Shown: positions 47,714 to 62,203 of the stretch, in pieces | Position numbering within the stretch: position 1 is the stretch's first letter | Layout of the letters: each line of letters starts with the position of its first letter | Assembly (NCBI GenBank): GCA_025677825.1 | Contig: JAIXMO010000006.1 | Location: forward strand, 434,001-498,000 | Length of the DNA stretch: 64,000 nucleotides | Direction: 5' to 3' | From: Helicostylum pulchrum | Lineage: Eukaryota; Mucoromycota; Mucoromycetes; Mucorales; Mucoraceae | Notes under the pieces: model-generated | Seen by the model: the letters and a program-made list of their open reading frames with translations, nothing else | What the model was told of the DNA's origin: nothing | The model's database searches: none | Translations under genes and position numbers: made by a program

Positions 47714-50700
47714 ATGGATTCTATTAAAAATCTCCCTTCACATGAAGAAGAAAGAAGAGCCTATTTTGAAAGTCTTCCACTTGCTACTGAAGCTCTTTAT
47801 CCCGTAAGAAACTACAATTCGTTCATAAATTACTTTCAAGAAATGGCGAAAAAATTTGGCAAAAGCCCGTGCGCTTATTACCAGGACTTGAATATTGATG
47901 GAGAGATCGTTGTTAAGAAGCTGACATATGAGCAAGTCGATCGCATATCTTCTAATCTGGCATGTACTCTTCATCCTATTCTTGCCGACAATCTCGTACT
48001 GTCCTTAATGGAAAATCATTCGGTTTATTATTATATCTTTTCTTTGGCTATCTACAAGCTTAGGATACCTATATTATTCTTGTCTACTCGCAACTCGTCT
48101 CAATCGGCATGCCACTTATTAAAACAAGTTGGAGCAGAAACTTTTGTTTATGGAGAATCTTACTCGCATATCAAAGAGGCTGTAGTTGAAGAACTCGGTA
48201 TTAAACACTTGGAAATGCCTCATATCAATATCGATGAAATGATTGAACATCCACTGAATGCAGATTCCAATAAACTGATCGATATAACCTTTACTCGTAA
48301 AGATTTGTTAAAGACTCTTTTGATAGTGCATAGGTAACTAGTCTTTTTTTTTTAGAAAAAAAAGAGTATTTTATTTAGTTAATTACTTATTCAATACGTA
48401 GTTCCGGAACAACAGGAATTCCAAAGGCTGTTCGTTGGAGTAATCAGTATCTTATGTATTATACTCAAGTAGTTCAATATACATTGATAAAACGTGGTGA
48501 AACAGATTTTCTGGGCGATGGAAATGATATTTCGATCAATCTAGCACCATTGTAAGTAAAAAAAATAGAAACTCTTTCTTGAGGCTCAAAACTCAATCTA
48601 ATAACTTGTGTTCAGATGTCATACAATGGGTATATTTGCAAATTACTTTCCTATTGTTTTAGGTTCCTCTTTATTCTTTTTTTGCCAATTCCCCCCATCT
48701 GTTGATGAAGTTTTTAAAGTAATGAAATCTATCAATATCACAAGACTGGTTGCGCCTCCTACTTACATTACCCAAATGATACATATAATGAAAGAAACAG
48801 GTGACACTCAGCAGTTTAAAAAAATGAGAATAGTCATGTAAGTATTTTTTTATAACTTTGTAGGTATACTTGCAGATAGTTAATTGCGAGGAGTTTTTTT
48901 TAAAAAAAAATTATAGGTCTGGTGGTGCTCCAACTTCAAAAGATATGGATGAGTTCCTTCTGAAAAACAAAATACGTTTTGTTTCTGTTCACGGAATGTC
49001 AGGTAACTTGTTTACTAAAAGGTATTAAAAGTAAGAACTGAACCTTATAAAAAAATCCAATTAATAGAATGTGTCGGCTTTTTATCTTCTGGATTCTCCC
49101 TAGATCGAGTCGATAGCAATACCTTTTTTTTTACGGCGGGATCCAACGACCATGCTTACATGGAACCATTTGATGGGGATCGTTATCAGTTAATTATTAG
49201 AGTAGGCTCATTCTATCTAGCGACCGGTGTTTCTAACAGGGAAAATGGCGACTATGCAACCAAAGACTTATTTACCAAGAGCAAGGTTACGGACGACGGA
49301 TATATTTATGTAGGACGTGCTGATGACACTTTGATCATGTAAATTCACTAGTTAAACAATATATACCAATAGCCACTCACTAACATTCCGCTTCAAAATT
49401 TTAGGTCAAATGGAGAAAAGACCGACCCTTTGCCCATCGAACATAGCATAAGAACTAACCCAATCGTATCTCACTGTACTGTTATAGGTGAAGGTCGTCC
49501 ATGTCCTTCAGTTCTGATAGAACTTAATTTTGAAGTGGCTAAGAAATTTTTTCTAGACCATATTTTAGAATCAGGTAAAAAGAATTAATATTACATATTA
49601 ATTATTTTATATTAACTTATAAATTTCATAGTGCAAGAGACTGTTCGAAAGGTAAATACCAATGCTCTTCGTCATAGTGTTATTCTCCCAGAAATGATCA
49701 AAATCATTCCATTGGACGCGAAATTACCTTTGTCTGATAAAGGTACGGTCGCAAGAAAGCGTGCTATTACTCAGTTCGAAGACGAAATCAACGAAATGTA
49801 TTTCGATTTTTTATCGCAAAGCAACAAAAGAATAAAAACAGACCACAGCAACAGTGAGGTTAATGTCCGTGCAAAAGTGTTTAAAAGTGTATATCGGGTA
49901 ATGGGATCAAAAGCCTTACTTCAAAATGACGTCTCTCTGTTTAAACAGGGCTTAACTTCTATTTTAGCAATTCAATTGAGAAATTATATTTCGGAAGATA
50001 TTCATGAGGTGCCTCAAGCTTTTTTTTACGAGCAGCAAACTATTGAAAGCATTATAAACGCTCTGGAAAAAATTACAGTAAATGAAGTTAGTCCAGCGCC
50101 TGTGGCAAACCAATTCGATTACCAAAGTACTACCGGTATTTTGAACAAGTATTTGCAACGTGCCTCTGAAGATCTTATTTCTCAGACCGAAATTGCCGAT
50201 GTTCCTTCTGATAACGACGACGAAGAACATGTTGTACTTCTTACTGGTGCGACAGGAAGCCTTGGTTCATATATTCTCTGGAAGCTTCTGGATAATCCCA
50301 AAGTAAACAAGGTATATGCTCTCGTACGTAGCAAAGAGGATATTACTCTAATGGATCGCATCGTCAAAACCTTTCAAGAACAAAAGTATCCAGTATCCAA
50401 ACTACTTGACAATAACCGTGTAAAAGCATTACCTATGCAAATCGAAAAAAAGAGACTAGGATTATCGACTCAAGTGTACGAAGAATTAAAATCAGAGGTT
50501 ACAATAGTACAGGCCTGCGGATGGCTAATCGATTTTAACCAGCCTGTCTCTTATTTCGATACGGAATGTATTAGTGGGCTTTATAATCTTGTCAAATTTT
50601 CCAATAGAAAGGAAGGCTCAATTCCTTTTCATTTCGTCTCTAGCGTTACTGCTTCTAGTGGGATAGGCAGTGAAATTATCCGTGAGGTTCCAATGGCTTC

Positions 50701-51460
50701 TGACCCAAAAATAGCTGCACCTGTGGGATACGGACAATCCAAGTTTATTGTTGAACAACTACTTCAATATTTGGTTGAAAAAAAGAGTAAGTTTTCCGTA
50801 TTCAACAGTAAATTGAGAGATTAGTCACTTAACATATCTTCAGATATGCCTTGCTTTATTTATCGTGTAGGTCAACTATGTGGCGATAGAACTACCGGAT
50901 TGTGGAAAACTACCGATATGTACCCTTTGACTTTAATCGGTGGTGGAAGTTACCTAAAGAAGGTAATATATAATACCAACTAAACATGTTTCATTACTAA
51001 TTTATGTGAGCTTTTATCAATTGGACAGTTACCCGAACTAAACATGACTATAGACTGGCTTCCTCTTGATATTGCAGGAGACGCCATAGTTTCAGTTATG
51101 ACGAAGAATGGAAAAGGATCCGCACATACTAAAAATAGTTATATTTTCCATATAGTGAACCCTAATGACGTACCATGGTCTTCTCTTTTAGATTCGTTAA
51201 GGAAATACGGCATGAAGTTTGATATCGTGGAACCGGAATCATGGGTTAAAGAACTAACATTGAGGCGAGACAATCCTGCATATAGATTACTAAGCTTTTA
51301 CCAAAAGTCATTCGTAAACTACGATAAGGGAGGTTCGCATAAATGGGAAATCCAAAACACTGGTAGATTATTTCCTGATATCAATAATGCACCAACTATA
51401 AATGATATTCTCCCCAAATGCCTAGGTTTTTGGCAAAGTATCGGATTTTACGGTACCTGA
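47714..51460 (+). CDS. Adenylate-forming reductase (A-T-R, NRPS-like)
   Basis: Activates a carboxylic acid with ATP, loads it on a carrier and reduces it with NADPH to an aldehyde. Nine exons (47714-48333, 48402-48551, 48616-48837, 48917-49002, 49068-49338, 49405-49574, 49632-50786, 50844-50962, 51029-51460) give 1074 residues. Adenylation: HSSGTTGIPKAVRW, GMSECVG, NGDYATKDLF, YVGRADDTLIMSNGEKTDP. Carrier: FKQGLTSILAIQLRN, with Ser at the phosphopantetheine position but Thr instead of the usual Asp before it. Reductase: LLTGATGSLGSYILWKLL, SSVTASSGIGS and VGYGQSKFIVEQLL (YxxxK). No condensation domain, and no Lys2-type N-terminal extension. Substrate unknown. Neighbours give no pathway clue. 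Confidence 0.88.
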
Positions 51461-52468
51461 TTATTAGGCAGTATTAAGAATTTAGGATAAATAAATAAAA
51501 TAAAAAATATAACTACAAAATGAAGTTTTCAAGATAAATAAAAATATTCGGATTGACATGTTATTTGCTACGGAAGCTGTACTCTAATACGCTGAATTCA
51601 CAATTTATCATTGTACTATTTCACATGCCAAATGAAACAATAATATTTCTTTTCATGTGGTAGCACGCAAGTTTCTATTAAGCAGATGATGGTACCATTG
51701 CATACTAAACAAAAACACAAGCTAGACTACTATACAATATGTAGTTGTTATTGTTTTCTATTTCAACTGGTACTTACCCACTATTCAAAAAATAAAAAAT
51801 TTAAGATTTTTTACGTTATTTTTCTTCCCAAAATTATGCCGGCCTATCACTGCCCTATACGTAAATGTGTGCCCCCCTCCCTATGCGACGTTAAACAAAT
51901 AAAAAAAACATTTAGTTCCACAAGGTCATTCGATGATCTGTGAAAAACTTTTTTCTTAAGCCTCTTTAATAACCGAGATAATTGAAACCGTCCACTAAGA
52001 ATTCGAAGAAAGCTGTTCCTTGCTATTGCGGCGCCTTAATTACGAAAAAATAACTTTAAATTTTTATTAATAGGGAGGATATTCCAATGCATATGTGACA
52101 GATCAAGTGAAACCAGTGTAAACGCTGGAACCGTCAAATGCATACTAAAATCAAAAACGTCGTTCCAGTTTAAATGTAATCACAAGACACGAAAAAAGAT
52201 GTATCTAAGAGATGCGCTAGATGGAACTCTTTTTTTATTATTGATTTTCGTATTATTCCCTGATTCGATTTTTATATGGCCGCTCGTCGATTCTTATTCG
52301 ATCCCTCATTTTTTGAGTGTCCCCTGTACGAATTACAGTAATTTTTTTTTTTAAAAAAAGAACATATATAAAGACATTAATTCTTTCTTTTTTTGTTCGG
52401 TTACATTGTTACATTAATTCTTTTTTTCTTTTCTTTTCTTTTTTTTGCAAAAATAAATAGTATTCATT
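51461..52468. promoter_or_regulatory. Desaturase upstream region
   Basis: About 1 kb without a gene. A TATA-like CATATATAAAG at 52363-52373 lies about 100 bp before the desaturase ATG, followed by a long C/T-rich leader. The rest is A/T-rich with no repeat family recognised. Confidence 0.5.
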
Positions 52469-53786
52469 ATGGCTACTCAGAGAAAGATAGATTCTACTGC
52501 CAACCCAGTCAAGCCTAACATTGATGAAGCTATTGCAAACAACTGGGAAGTACCTGACTTCACTATCAAGGAAATCCGTGATGCCATCCCTGTCCATTGT
52601 TTCCGTCGTGATACTTTCAAATCATTTACTTACGTATTACACGATGCTATCTTTGTCAGTATCTTAGCCATCGCTGCTACATATATCGATACCATCCCTA
52701 ACATTTATGCCCGTCTTGCTTTATGGCCCGTGTACTGGATTGCTCAAAGTATTGTTGGTTTCGGTGTATGGATTATTGGCCATGAATGTGGTCATCAAGC
52801 TTTCAGTCCTTCAAAGGTATAGTTTTTTTTTTTTTTTTTTGAGATTCTATTATAGTGATTATTGTGGTACTAAATGACAACTTGTGTTTATTAGACTATT
52901 AATAACAGTGTCGGATTTGTGCTCCATACTATCCTTTTGACTCCTTATTATTCTTGGAGATATTCTCATTCTAAGCATCACAAGAGTAACGGACATATGG
53001 TTAAGGATCAGGTAAAAAAAAAAACATTTTTATGTAGAGTAAAAGATTTTCTTTGTAAATACTTACTTTAAAAAAAAACAGGTTCATATTCCTTCTTTAC
53101 GTTCAGAAGTTGGTTTACCTCCTCGTGAACAAGATTCTGAAGCTGATGGACCTCACGATCTTTTCGATGAAAGCCCTTTGATGACTCTTTATGGATTATT
53201 TGAGATGCTTGTGTTCGGATGGCCTGCTTACCTTATTAAACATACTACTGGTCAAGTATATCCCGGTGGAGCTAGTCATTTCATCCCTACTTGTGGTATT
53301 TTCGAACCTGGACAATATTGGGATGTTGTTACATCTGTTGCTGGTATTGCTGGTATGATTGGTCTTTTAGCTTACTGTGGACAAGTATTTGGTTCTCTTG
53401 CTGTTATCAAGTACTATGTTATCCCTTATTTAGGTGTCAACTTCTGGCTTGTCGTTATTACTTATTTACAACACACTGATGCCAAGGTTCCTCATTATCG
53501 TGAAAACGTTTGGAACTTCCAACGTGGTGCTGCTCTTACTGTTGATCGTTCTTTCGGTTTCCTTATTAACCATTTCCATCACCATATCGCTGATACTCAT
53601 GTTGCTCATCATTTCTTCTCTACCATGCCTCATTATCATGCTGAAGAAGCTACTATTCATATTAAGAAGGCTCTTGGTAAGCACTATCAAAGCGACGATA
53701 CCCCTATTGCTACTGCCTTGTGGAATAACTGGAAGAGTTGCCGTTTCGTTGAAGACGAAGGTGACGTTGTTTTCTACAAGAATTAG
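52469..53786 (+). CDS. Delta-12 fatty acid desaturase
   Basis: ER membrane enzyme that converts oleate to linoleate. Exons 52469-52816, 52895-53011 and 53082-53786 give 389 residues, typical for Mucorales enzymes. The three diiron histidine boxes are intact: HECGH (in [11 protein letters not shown]), HSKHH (in [11 protein letters not shown]) and HVAHH (in [10 protein letters not shown]). TM helices lie between ([69 protein letters not shown]). Codons are more C/T-biased than in neighbouring genes (GGT, GCT, ATC), suggesting strong expression. A Delta-15 (omega-3) activity cannot be excluded by sequence alone. Confidence 0.93.
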
Positions 53787-54165
53787 AATATCTATTTAGA
53801 AATAAAGGAGGGCACCTTATAAGCCTAATATTGTAAATTTTCATTCAACTCGAGTACATAAAGATCATTTTTAAACTTGAAAAAAAAAGTAACAACTCCG
53901 TATATTTTTTAAAGTTTTTTTTTTTTTTTTTTTAATCAACCTTATTGAGTTACACGGCGTTTAAGATATTTTCTTTATCTGAATATATCGTGGAAGTTAC
54001 ATGGGCTCATCTAACAACATATAGTGTGTATCGACTTTCCCTTAATTCCCCGTTCCCCTAGCTGTATGTTGCTTAATTATACTTGCTTTTTACTCTATTA
54101 TAGCTCTTGCGTTTATCCCCTTTCAATATTCTTTTTTTTTTTTAGCACACTGTGTTATTGGTCAA

Positions 54166-54215
<50 letters not shown>

Positions 54216-55903
54216 GATTCTCAGTAGTTCCGATAAGTAACACACGAATAAAAATCAAGACTACTAGCCTAGAAAGCCAATTGGTGGTTGCCCTGAAAGG
54301 ATAAAGACGCTTTATTTTTGTAATTTGAAAAATGTAAAACCCAATAACATTTAGGCTTAATCATTATTTGTTTGCATTTTCATTAACAGTGTGTCTTCTA
54401 ATATGGACAAGTATACTACTCTATAAAGTTTTACGATTGTGCGGCATTAATCGCTGGAGCATTTGCTATTTCTTTAATCGCCAACCGATCACTGATAGTA
54501 AAAAAAAAGTATTCAAAAATAACAATAATAACTGTTACTCACTTTTTTTCTGTTAGAATGCATAGTAAATATAACCAATACAAATATTTATATGCTCTCC
54601 CAAAACCTTAGGATGCGATCTAACAAAAATCTGAAAATAGCAAGATCCCGGGAAAAGATCAAAAAGCTGACTCCTAATTTATGCCGAGTTTCTAACCCAA
54701 TCTCGTTGCCTGATTTGATCTTAGATGACCCCACGTTTGTGTAATCGAATTCTGAAATCGGCGAACAATCAAAATGAATGTAAACAAAGTAGTACATTGC
54801 AATTTGTACCTAATTGAATGATGTTCATGTTATAGACAGTAACGTTTATCCTATAGTAACAGTAATGTACTTAACGGGGATAATCCGGATCTGGAATCGG
54901 ACGAGCGCATATACTTTTTCTTGTGTTCCAGAATTACAATCATCTGTTTGCGGCTACTCACTTTTGTATTTTCAAAGTATATCATTCGTATTATGCACTT
55001 GATAATCTATTCTACCTCTTAAAAAAAAATAAGGTCATTGAATGCTTACTTATAAGGAACGACCTTTTCTATGCCATTTTAGAGTTTAGATTTGCGCAAC
55101 GTTTCTCGCATGGTAAGAAAAGAGTTCATACGATGGAACGAACTAGCTTTCTCATACCAAGCTATAATGCAAATCTGACGTAACATTCGATCGATCGTAT
55201 CTCTTAAAAAAAGGCCGTCAAATGATCGCTCACTCATAAAGAGTTTTTCTATGCAAGAGAGAAAAAAAAAAAGCTTTCAGAATCTAGATTTTCACGGTAC
55301 CTAGCACATGGTAAGAGAATAATTCACGATGATGAAACTACCTAGTTTCCTTATATGAAAATGTAATACTTATATGATGTAATACCTATTATTCTACCTC
55401 TTAAAAAAATTCATCGGATACTTACTCATATGTTACTATTTGTAATTCATTGAAGAAGAAGGAGGATGACCAAATATAGGCGAGATAACCCCACCAAGAC
55501 CGATATTGTACAATAATAGAAGTTTTCAACCCAAGAAAAAAAGAATGCTTTAGAGTTGGATTTGCCCATAGTAACGAAAATAATGCGCAATGATGAAACT
55601 AGATCTGAAGCTGAGTAGATTTACATTCAGTAGTAATCTGAAAACGAGAAAACAAAGGGTTTGGATTGTCAGATAGTTCAATTTCAACTTATACTAACTC
55701 TTATTAAAACCATCTTCTCGTAAAGTTTCTGGTAAATGACTTTATACGATCAAGATAAAAAATTCTACTGTATCCTGCGAGGTAGATTTATAACACACCA
55801 AGCCAATTTGTATAATTCGTATCGTTACACTCGTACAAAAATTCTTTTTGCAGGAGTTGCAAAACCTATACGCTTCTTTTCTCTTTGAACCCAAAAAAAA
55901 AAA
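53787..55903. other. Intergenic region, 2.1 kb, with homopolymer and tandem repeats
   Basis: No gene recognised. It contains a 44-nt T run at about 54169-54212, possibly the tail of an inverted retroposon, and diverged tandem repeats at about 55005-55640. Open frames here are short and unlike known proteins. Confidence 0.5.
55005..55640. repeat. Three diverged ~200-bp tandem repeats
   Basis: Units start near 55005, 55197 and 55386. Each opens with TCTACCTCTTAAAAAAA (TCGTATCTCTTAAAAAAA in the second), then a GCTTACTCATA-like segment, then a GAGTTTAGATTTG / CTTTCAGAATCTAGATTT segment. Each next has CATGGTAAGAAAA (or CATAGTAACGAAAA) and a CGATGATGAAACTAG-like end. The third is expanded by an insertion. 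Divergence is high; function unknown. Confidence 0.6.
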
Positions 55904-57582
55904 ATGACAAAAAAAATTATGGAAGCGTATGCCTGGGTAGATGAACAAGAGGATTATTGGGATAATATTGCTGAAAAAAAAATCAAACAACTAGAAAATA
56001 TAACGAAATCTCATTTAGATTGGTTTGACAAACATACAACCATTAAGTAAAAAAAAAAACGATTGCAAGCTCATTAATAAAAACAAAAGCCCTACTAACT
56101 TGTAAAACTCTCTAGCGATATATTAGCGTGGAAAAGACCTGGTATACAGTCAAAGAATGAGAATGTAAATAAACAAAACGGTGTGATCGAGGTAGAATCT
56201 ACTAGATCAGTTAATAGTGTCACTTTAAATCGACAAGAATCAATTTCGAAAACAAACGATCTACCAGACCAAGATACCTTATCCGAATCTAGTAATAAAC
56301 CACGTAGTTATAAAGAAAGCAAGACAGTTCCTGAAGATACTGAAGACAATAAAGACGACAAAATTATAATTAACCACTCTACAAAAAACATTAACAATTC
56401 AATTAATGGGTCCACTCTGCAACTATTTTTTCCCAAAAGAGACAAACCTGACGATATCGCTGAAATGCCACCGCCACCAACACATCTGTTAGACGATAGT
56501 ATTGTAAATGATGATGTACATAACGAATCTTACATTGAAAATCCTGGTCAAAGTGACCCTATTACAGATACTGCAGACGATATTAGAATGACACCAGAAC
56601 TCGATACAGATACAAACACACAATCTCAAAAAATCCCTACAACACCTAAATCATACGAGGACCAAGACGAAGACCGAACCAATATGCCATATATTACTAG
56701 CCCTATACGAAATATTAACAAAAATAACGATGATGACGACGACGACGATGAAATCCAGCTTGTAGTCTCCAAACGAGGTGATACTGCCTTAAGTCCTGTT
56801 CGAAAAGGCTTAAATCAATATACGAACGGTAGTCCTATTCGAACTGCTTCTGAACATTACATAAAGGGAAGCCCCGTCAGAAACACTGCCCAACTCAAGT
56901 CACCTACATCAGCCGCGTCACCTGCACGATATCAAAGTCCTTTCATGAGTCGATTATTTCATTTAGCTCAATCCTCTAACTCTAGAGATTCAAAAGGATC
57001 TATATCTTCCGCACATCACATTACGGTCCGGCCTAAACCTTCTGAATCTGCCAGTAGTATAACTAGTGCAAGAGATAATAATATACATATGAGCCTTTTA
57101 GAAAATCCTTTGCAAAAGAGACCTAGCAAGTTTGTTGAAGAACCAAGTATGTCTACTATCGAAGTAAGCGGGGTAATGCCACAACCACATTTTAAAAAAC
57201 CCAAAACTATGAGTTTAAGAAAGGTTAGATTTTATTTTTTTATTATTACCCGAGTAACTAAAAACGATATATAAAAAAAAAAACTTTATGCTTAGACAAA
57301 CTCAGTGAGCAATATACCATCTACAACAACATCTGACGTAGTCGATAAAATGAAAGAGAATGAGAAACATGAAGTTGATCACCCGATACCGTCATGGTCA
57401 AAGAGTCCCGAATTATACACTCATTTAAAAAACCAAGAGAATATTGACCCGGATAGTATATTTACTTCTATACCACCACTCGACTTAGAAGGTAAAAGAA
57501 ATCAAAAATATTTAATCAAGTTACTAAAATACTTTTTATAGAAATATTTGCTAATCCTGAAATCTACTTGTTGGTGAAATAA
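55904..57582 (+). CDS. Inner centromere protein (INCENP/Sli15-like)
   Basis: Chromosomal passenger scaffold that binds and activates Aurora kinase. Four exons (55904-56046, 56116-57223, 57296-57491, 57542-57582) give 495 residues. The C-terminal IN-box is clear: HPIPSWSKSPELYTHLKNQE, then NIDPDSIF and IPPLDLEEIF, matching the W-x-x-P-x-L...Q...DP..IF...LEEIF pattern. The N-terminus (EAYAWVDEQEDYWDNI, SHLDWFDKH) may hold the survivin/borealin-binding helix. The middle is disordered and rich in Ser/Asp with several SPxR sites (SPIR, SPVR), good CDK targets. The protein is shorter than animal INCENP, and the usual TSS activation site after the IN-box is missing: it ends ANPEIYLLVK. Confidence 0.8.
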
Positions 57583-57815
57583 GATATACTTTGTTTTTCA
57601 TATACATATTTAAAATTAGTAAAAAAAAATACATAAATAAATAGAGTAATTTTATTATAAACTGCAAGCTTATACATCCGCAGTTCTAGGATAGTCGTAA
57701 ACCTTTTTTCTTTTCTTTTCGAAATGGTGGATGTTTTAGAAAGTCCAGTACTTTGCTTCAGTTTAAGTAGGATTTCTCAATTATAAAATAACATTTTTTT
57801 TAGGCAACTAATATT

Positions 57816-59664
<1,849 letters not shown>

Positions 59665-60350
59665 GGGCAGAAAAAAAAAAAAGAGGTGTTATTAGTAGGG
59701 GGCCATTTTAAAAAAAGGTATTTAGGAAATTAAATGCCCGGATCCAAGTCATGAAGTATCATCTTGATTTTTTTTGATACCGGTATCACTCAGAATGACA
59801 AAGTTTTATTGCCTCAGTAGTAGTGACTTATTGACATGATTTTAATCTTTCACAATATCCTTATTTTTTAAACTGGCTCAACTTTTTCTTCTCTCCAAAA
59901 ATATCAAATAAAAAGTTTTATCAAATAAATATTGGGCTTTATTAAACGTAGGTGTAATATGTATGCTATTTTCAGTTCTCAAAGAGACAGTATTTGATTA
60001 ACAGGAACAACCGCGAGAAGGTAATAGTAGTACTGTTCCCAAAAGAAACCGGGTCCTAGTAAAAGGCAAGAAAGAATTTTGTGTGTTCTTCAAGAGTAAA
60101 AGAGTCTAATAAAAGAGCAAGAAAAAAAAAGGGGGGGGGGGTTTGGGCAGTAAAAAAAGAGAAAAGGATCCCTATAAAAAGGGCAAGAAAAAAAAGAGGG
60201 GAGCGAAGGGAGTGTTAAGTACTCCCACTGTAATTTTAATCATAAAAAAAAATATGACTTGCTGTGACAATTTTTTATCTTTCTTGATAAACGACTCTGT
60301 TTCATTTCTTTTCTTTTCCTTTTTTTCGTATCATCAAGTAAAAAATTACA
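59665..60350. other. Intergenic region with dispersed repeat copy 2
   Basis: Contains the inverted copy of the 24.4-kb repeat (59879-60222). The frame 60143-60382 is repeat-encoded Lys/Arg low complexity and not a gene. Confidence 0.55.
59879..60222 (-). repeat. Dispersed repeat, copy 2
   Basis: Reverse complement of 24356-24708 with small indels. It includes GATTAACAGGAACAACCGCG, AAAAGAAACCGGGTCCTAGT, ATTTTGTGTGTTCTTCAAG, a G run followed by TTTGGGCAG, and GTTAAGTAC at the edge. It lies just upstream of the F-box pseudogene. Confidence 0.85.
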
Positions 60351-62095
60351 ATGCTAAACTATATCCAACACTTATGGAGTGAATTACCAGCTGAGTTATT
60401 GCAATACATATTTCAAGAAGTACACGACCAAAAAACTATTTTCCAATGCCAACTTGTTTGTAAAGCATGGGAAATGCCAGCGGGACGAGTCGCATATCAA
60501 ACCATCGACATTTCAAGTTGCAATACGCAATTAAAAAATCTCATCAGTACTATACAATTATTAGAACACTTGGGAGAGCGTGTAAACCAGATCAATTTTA
60601 ATGCAATTATTCGTAATTCGGAAAACCCTTGGGATGATGAAAGAGATTACTTTGAAAAACTGGCGGATTATTGTCCCTATGTAAAAGTGATAACATCCGA
60701 AAGATACTGTTATTGGCTATGGATATGATTGCAAATGCAGCAATACAAGTGGAAAATCTGTAGGAAATTCCAAGACCTTTTTATACTTCTAGTATGGAAG
60801 TATATACAAAAACTGCTTTTGCATATCACGATAGACTCACCAAACTTACACTCGTCTTAAATTCGCAAGAATATTTAACCGTTTCACTATCCAGACAAGT
60901 ACTTCAAAAGTTAGTATCCGACTTGACAACATTCGTGTGTTTAAGACATGAACTCATTTTAAGTAATCTACACCGTTTAGATATCGCCGGAAATACTAGT
61001 CTGTTGGATAAAATTAATCTTTTTAAACCAAAGATAAATTTTAGAAAACTTGATTTTAATTTCACAATTGACGGTGGAGAAGAAACACTCAGATATACAA
61101 TGCACGCACTGCCAAATATAGGAACCCTTCGCTTTAATCCAAACTTTTACAAAACGGATGTGGTTTGCGGCAGCGCTGTTCTTGCGGCATTTCTTCAGTA
61201 TTCTCTCCGCAGAACAACCATTGATATTAAATATCTCGCTTGCAGTGATATATTCTCCTTATTACCTTTATCTTGGCAATCAGAAGCATACAAAACAGTT
61301 AATAATACGCAAGTATCTTTATCTATAGAAGAAAGCAATTCTTTTGACACCCGTGACACCCGTTTCAACCACACAGCTTATATTGGTATGTATAGTAGAC
61401 ATGAAGTAACTGTTACTTTCGTAGAGTTCGATCAGACTTTTTCAAGTATTGGTCTAGTCGCAAACTTTGGATCGTATTGAACTAGTTTGAAATTCGAACC
61501 TGCATGGCGGGTATACAGCCGTATTACCGGAACAAGCGTTATGAAAGGGGAGTCCATTTTAGATCTCATATTCGAATGTTGCCCGTTGCTGAAAAGATTA
61601 GAATGCTCTTTCCGTACTATTCAATCCTATAAACCTAAAGTGTCAATCCGTACCTCGATGGACGAACTCGTCTTGATATCTGCCGCCGTCCATCACACCG
61701 TGCTAGAACAGCTATCTATCCAGCTACTCAACTTGAAAAAAATGACATTCTCGAAAGGTACATTTACAAAATATAATGGAAAGAATGTCCACAGAAAGAA
61801 ATTGGAAATCAAGATGCCTCATACGAAATTCGATAAGCTATACATTAAGAGACAATTTTCGAATAACGAATACTCGGATATATTCTTAAAGTACTCGAAC
61901 GAGAAAGGGGACAAGTATTTTTATGCGAATTTGAAGTCTGATATTACAAGTAGGTTTTCTGACTCTTCGTGTTCGGATTATTCAAGGAAATACACTTGCA
62001 AGACAACATACGTTTTAAATATTCAGTGTCAAGATTTTCGTGAGTTGGTCATTGATTTTGGGCAAAAAAAAAATCAAGCAAGGCTTTTAGCTTAA
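60351..62095 (+). pseudogene. Decayed F-box protein gene
   Basis: Begins with an F-box (ELPAELLQYIFQEVHDQKTI, FQCQLVCKAWEMPAG) and continues with leucine-rich-like sequence. Three lesions: a frameshift near 60718-60728 (the first frame ends at TGA 60726-60728, the next continues IANAAIQVENL); TAG at 60761-60763 in the second frame (CAG would restore Gln); and TGA at 61478-61480, after which the same frame continues KFEPAWRVYSR to the stop at 62095. Restored, the length would be about 580 residues, typical of Mucorales F-box/LRR-like proteins. Substrate unknown. The intact F-box could still yield a short truncated product. Confidence 0.78.
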
Positions 62096-62203
62096 TATTA
62101 TAGTGTTTTAGCTTAAAGATGTAGTGTTTTAGCTTAATAAAATAAACAAATTTCGAATTATACTTTTTTTTATTAAATAAAAATACAGTCAATAAAGGTC
62201 TAT

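Noticed and set aside
54024..54227. Open frame ending in a Phe run
   Set aside because: Half of it is a 44-nt T homopolymer; not protein-like.
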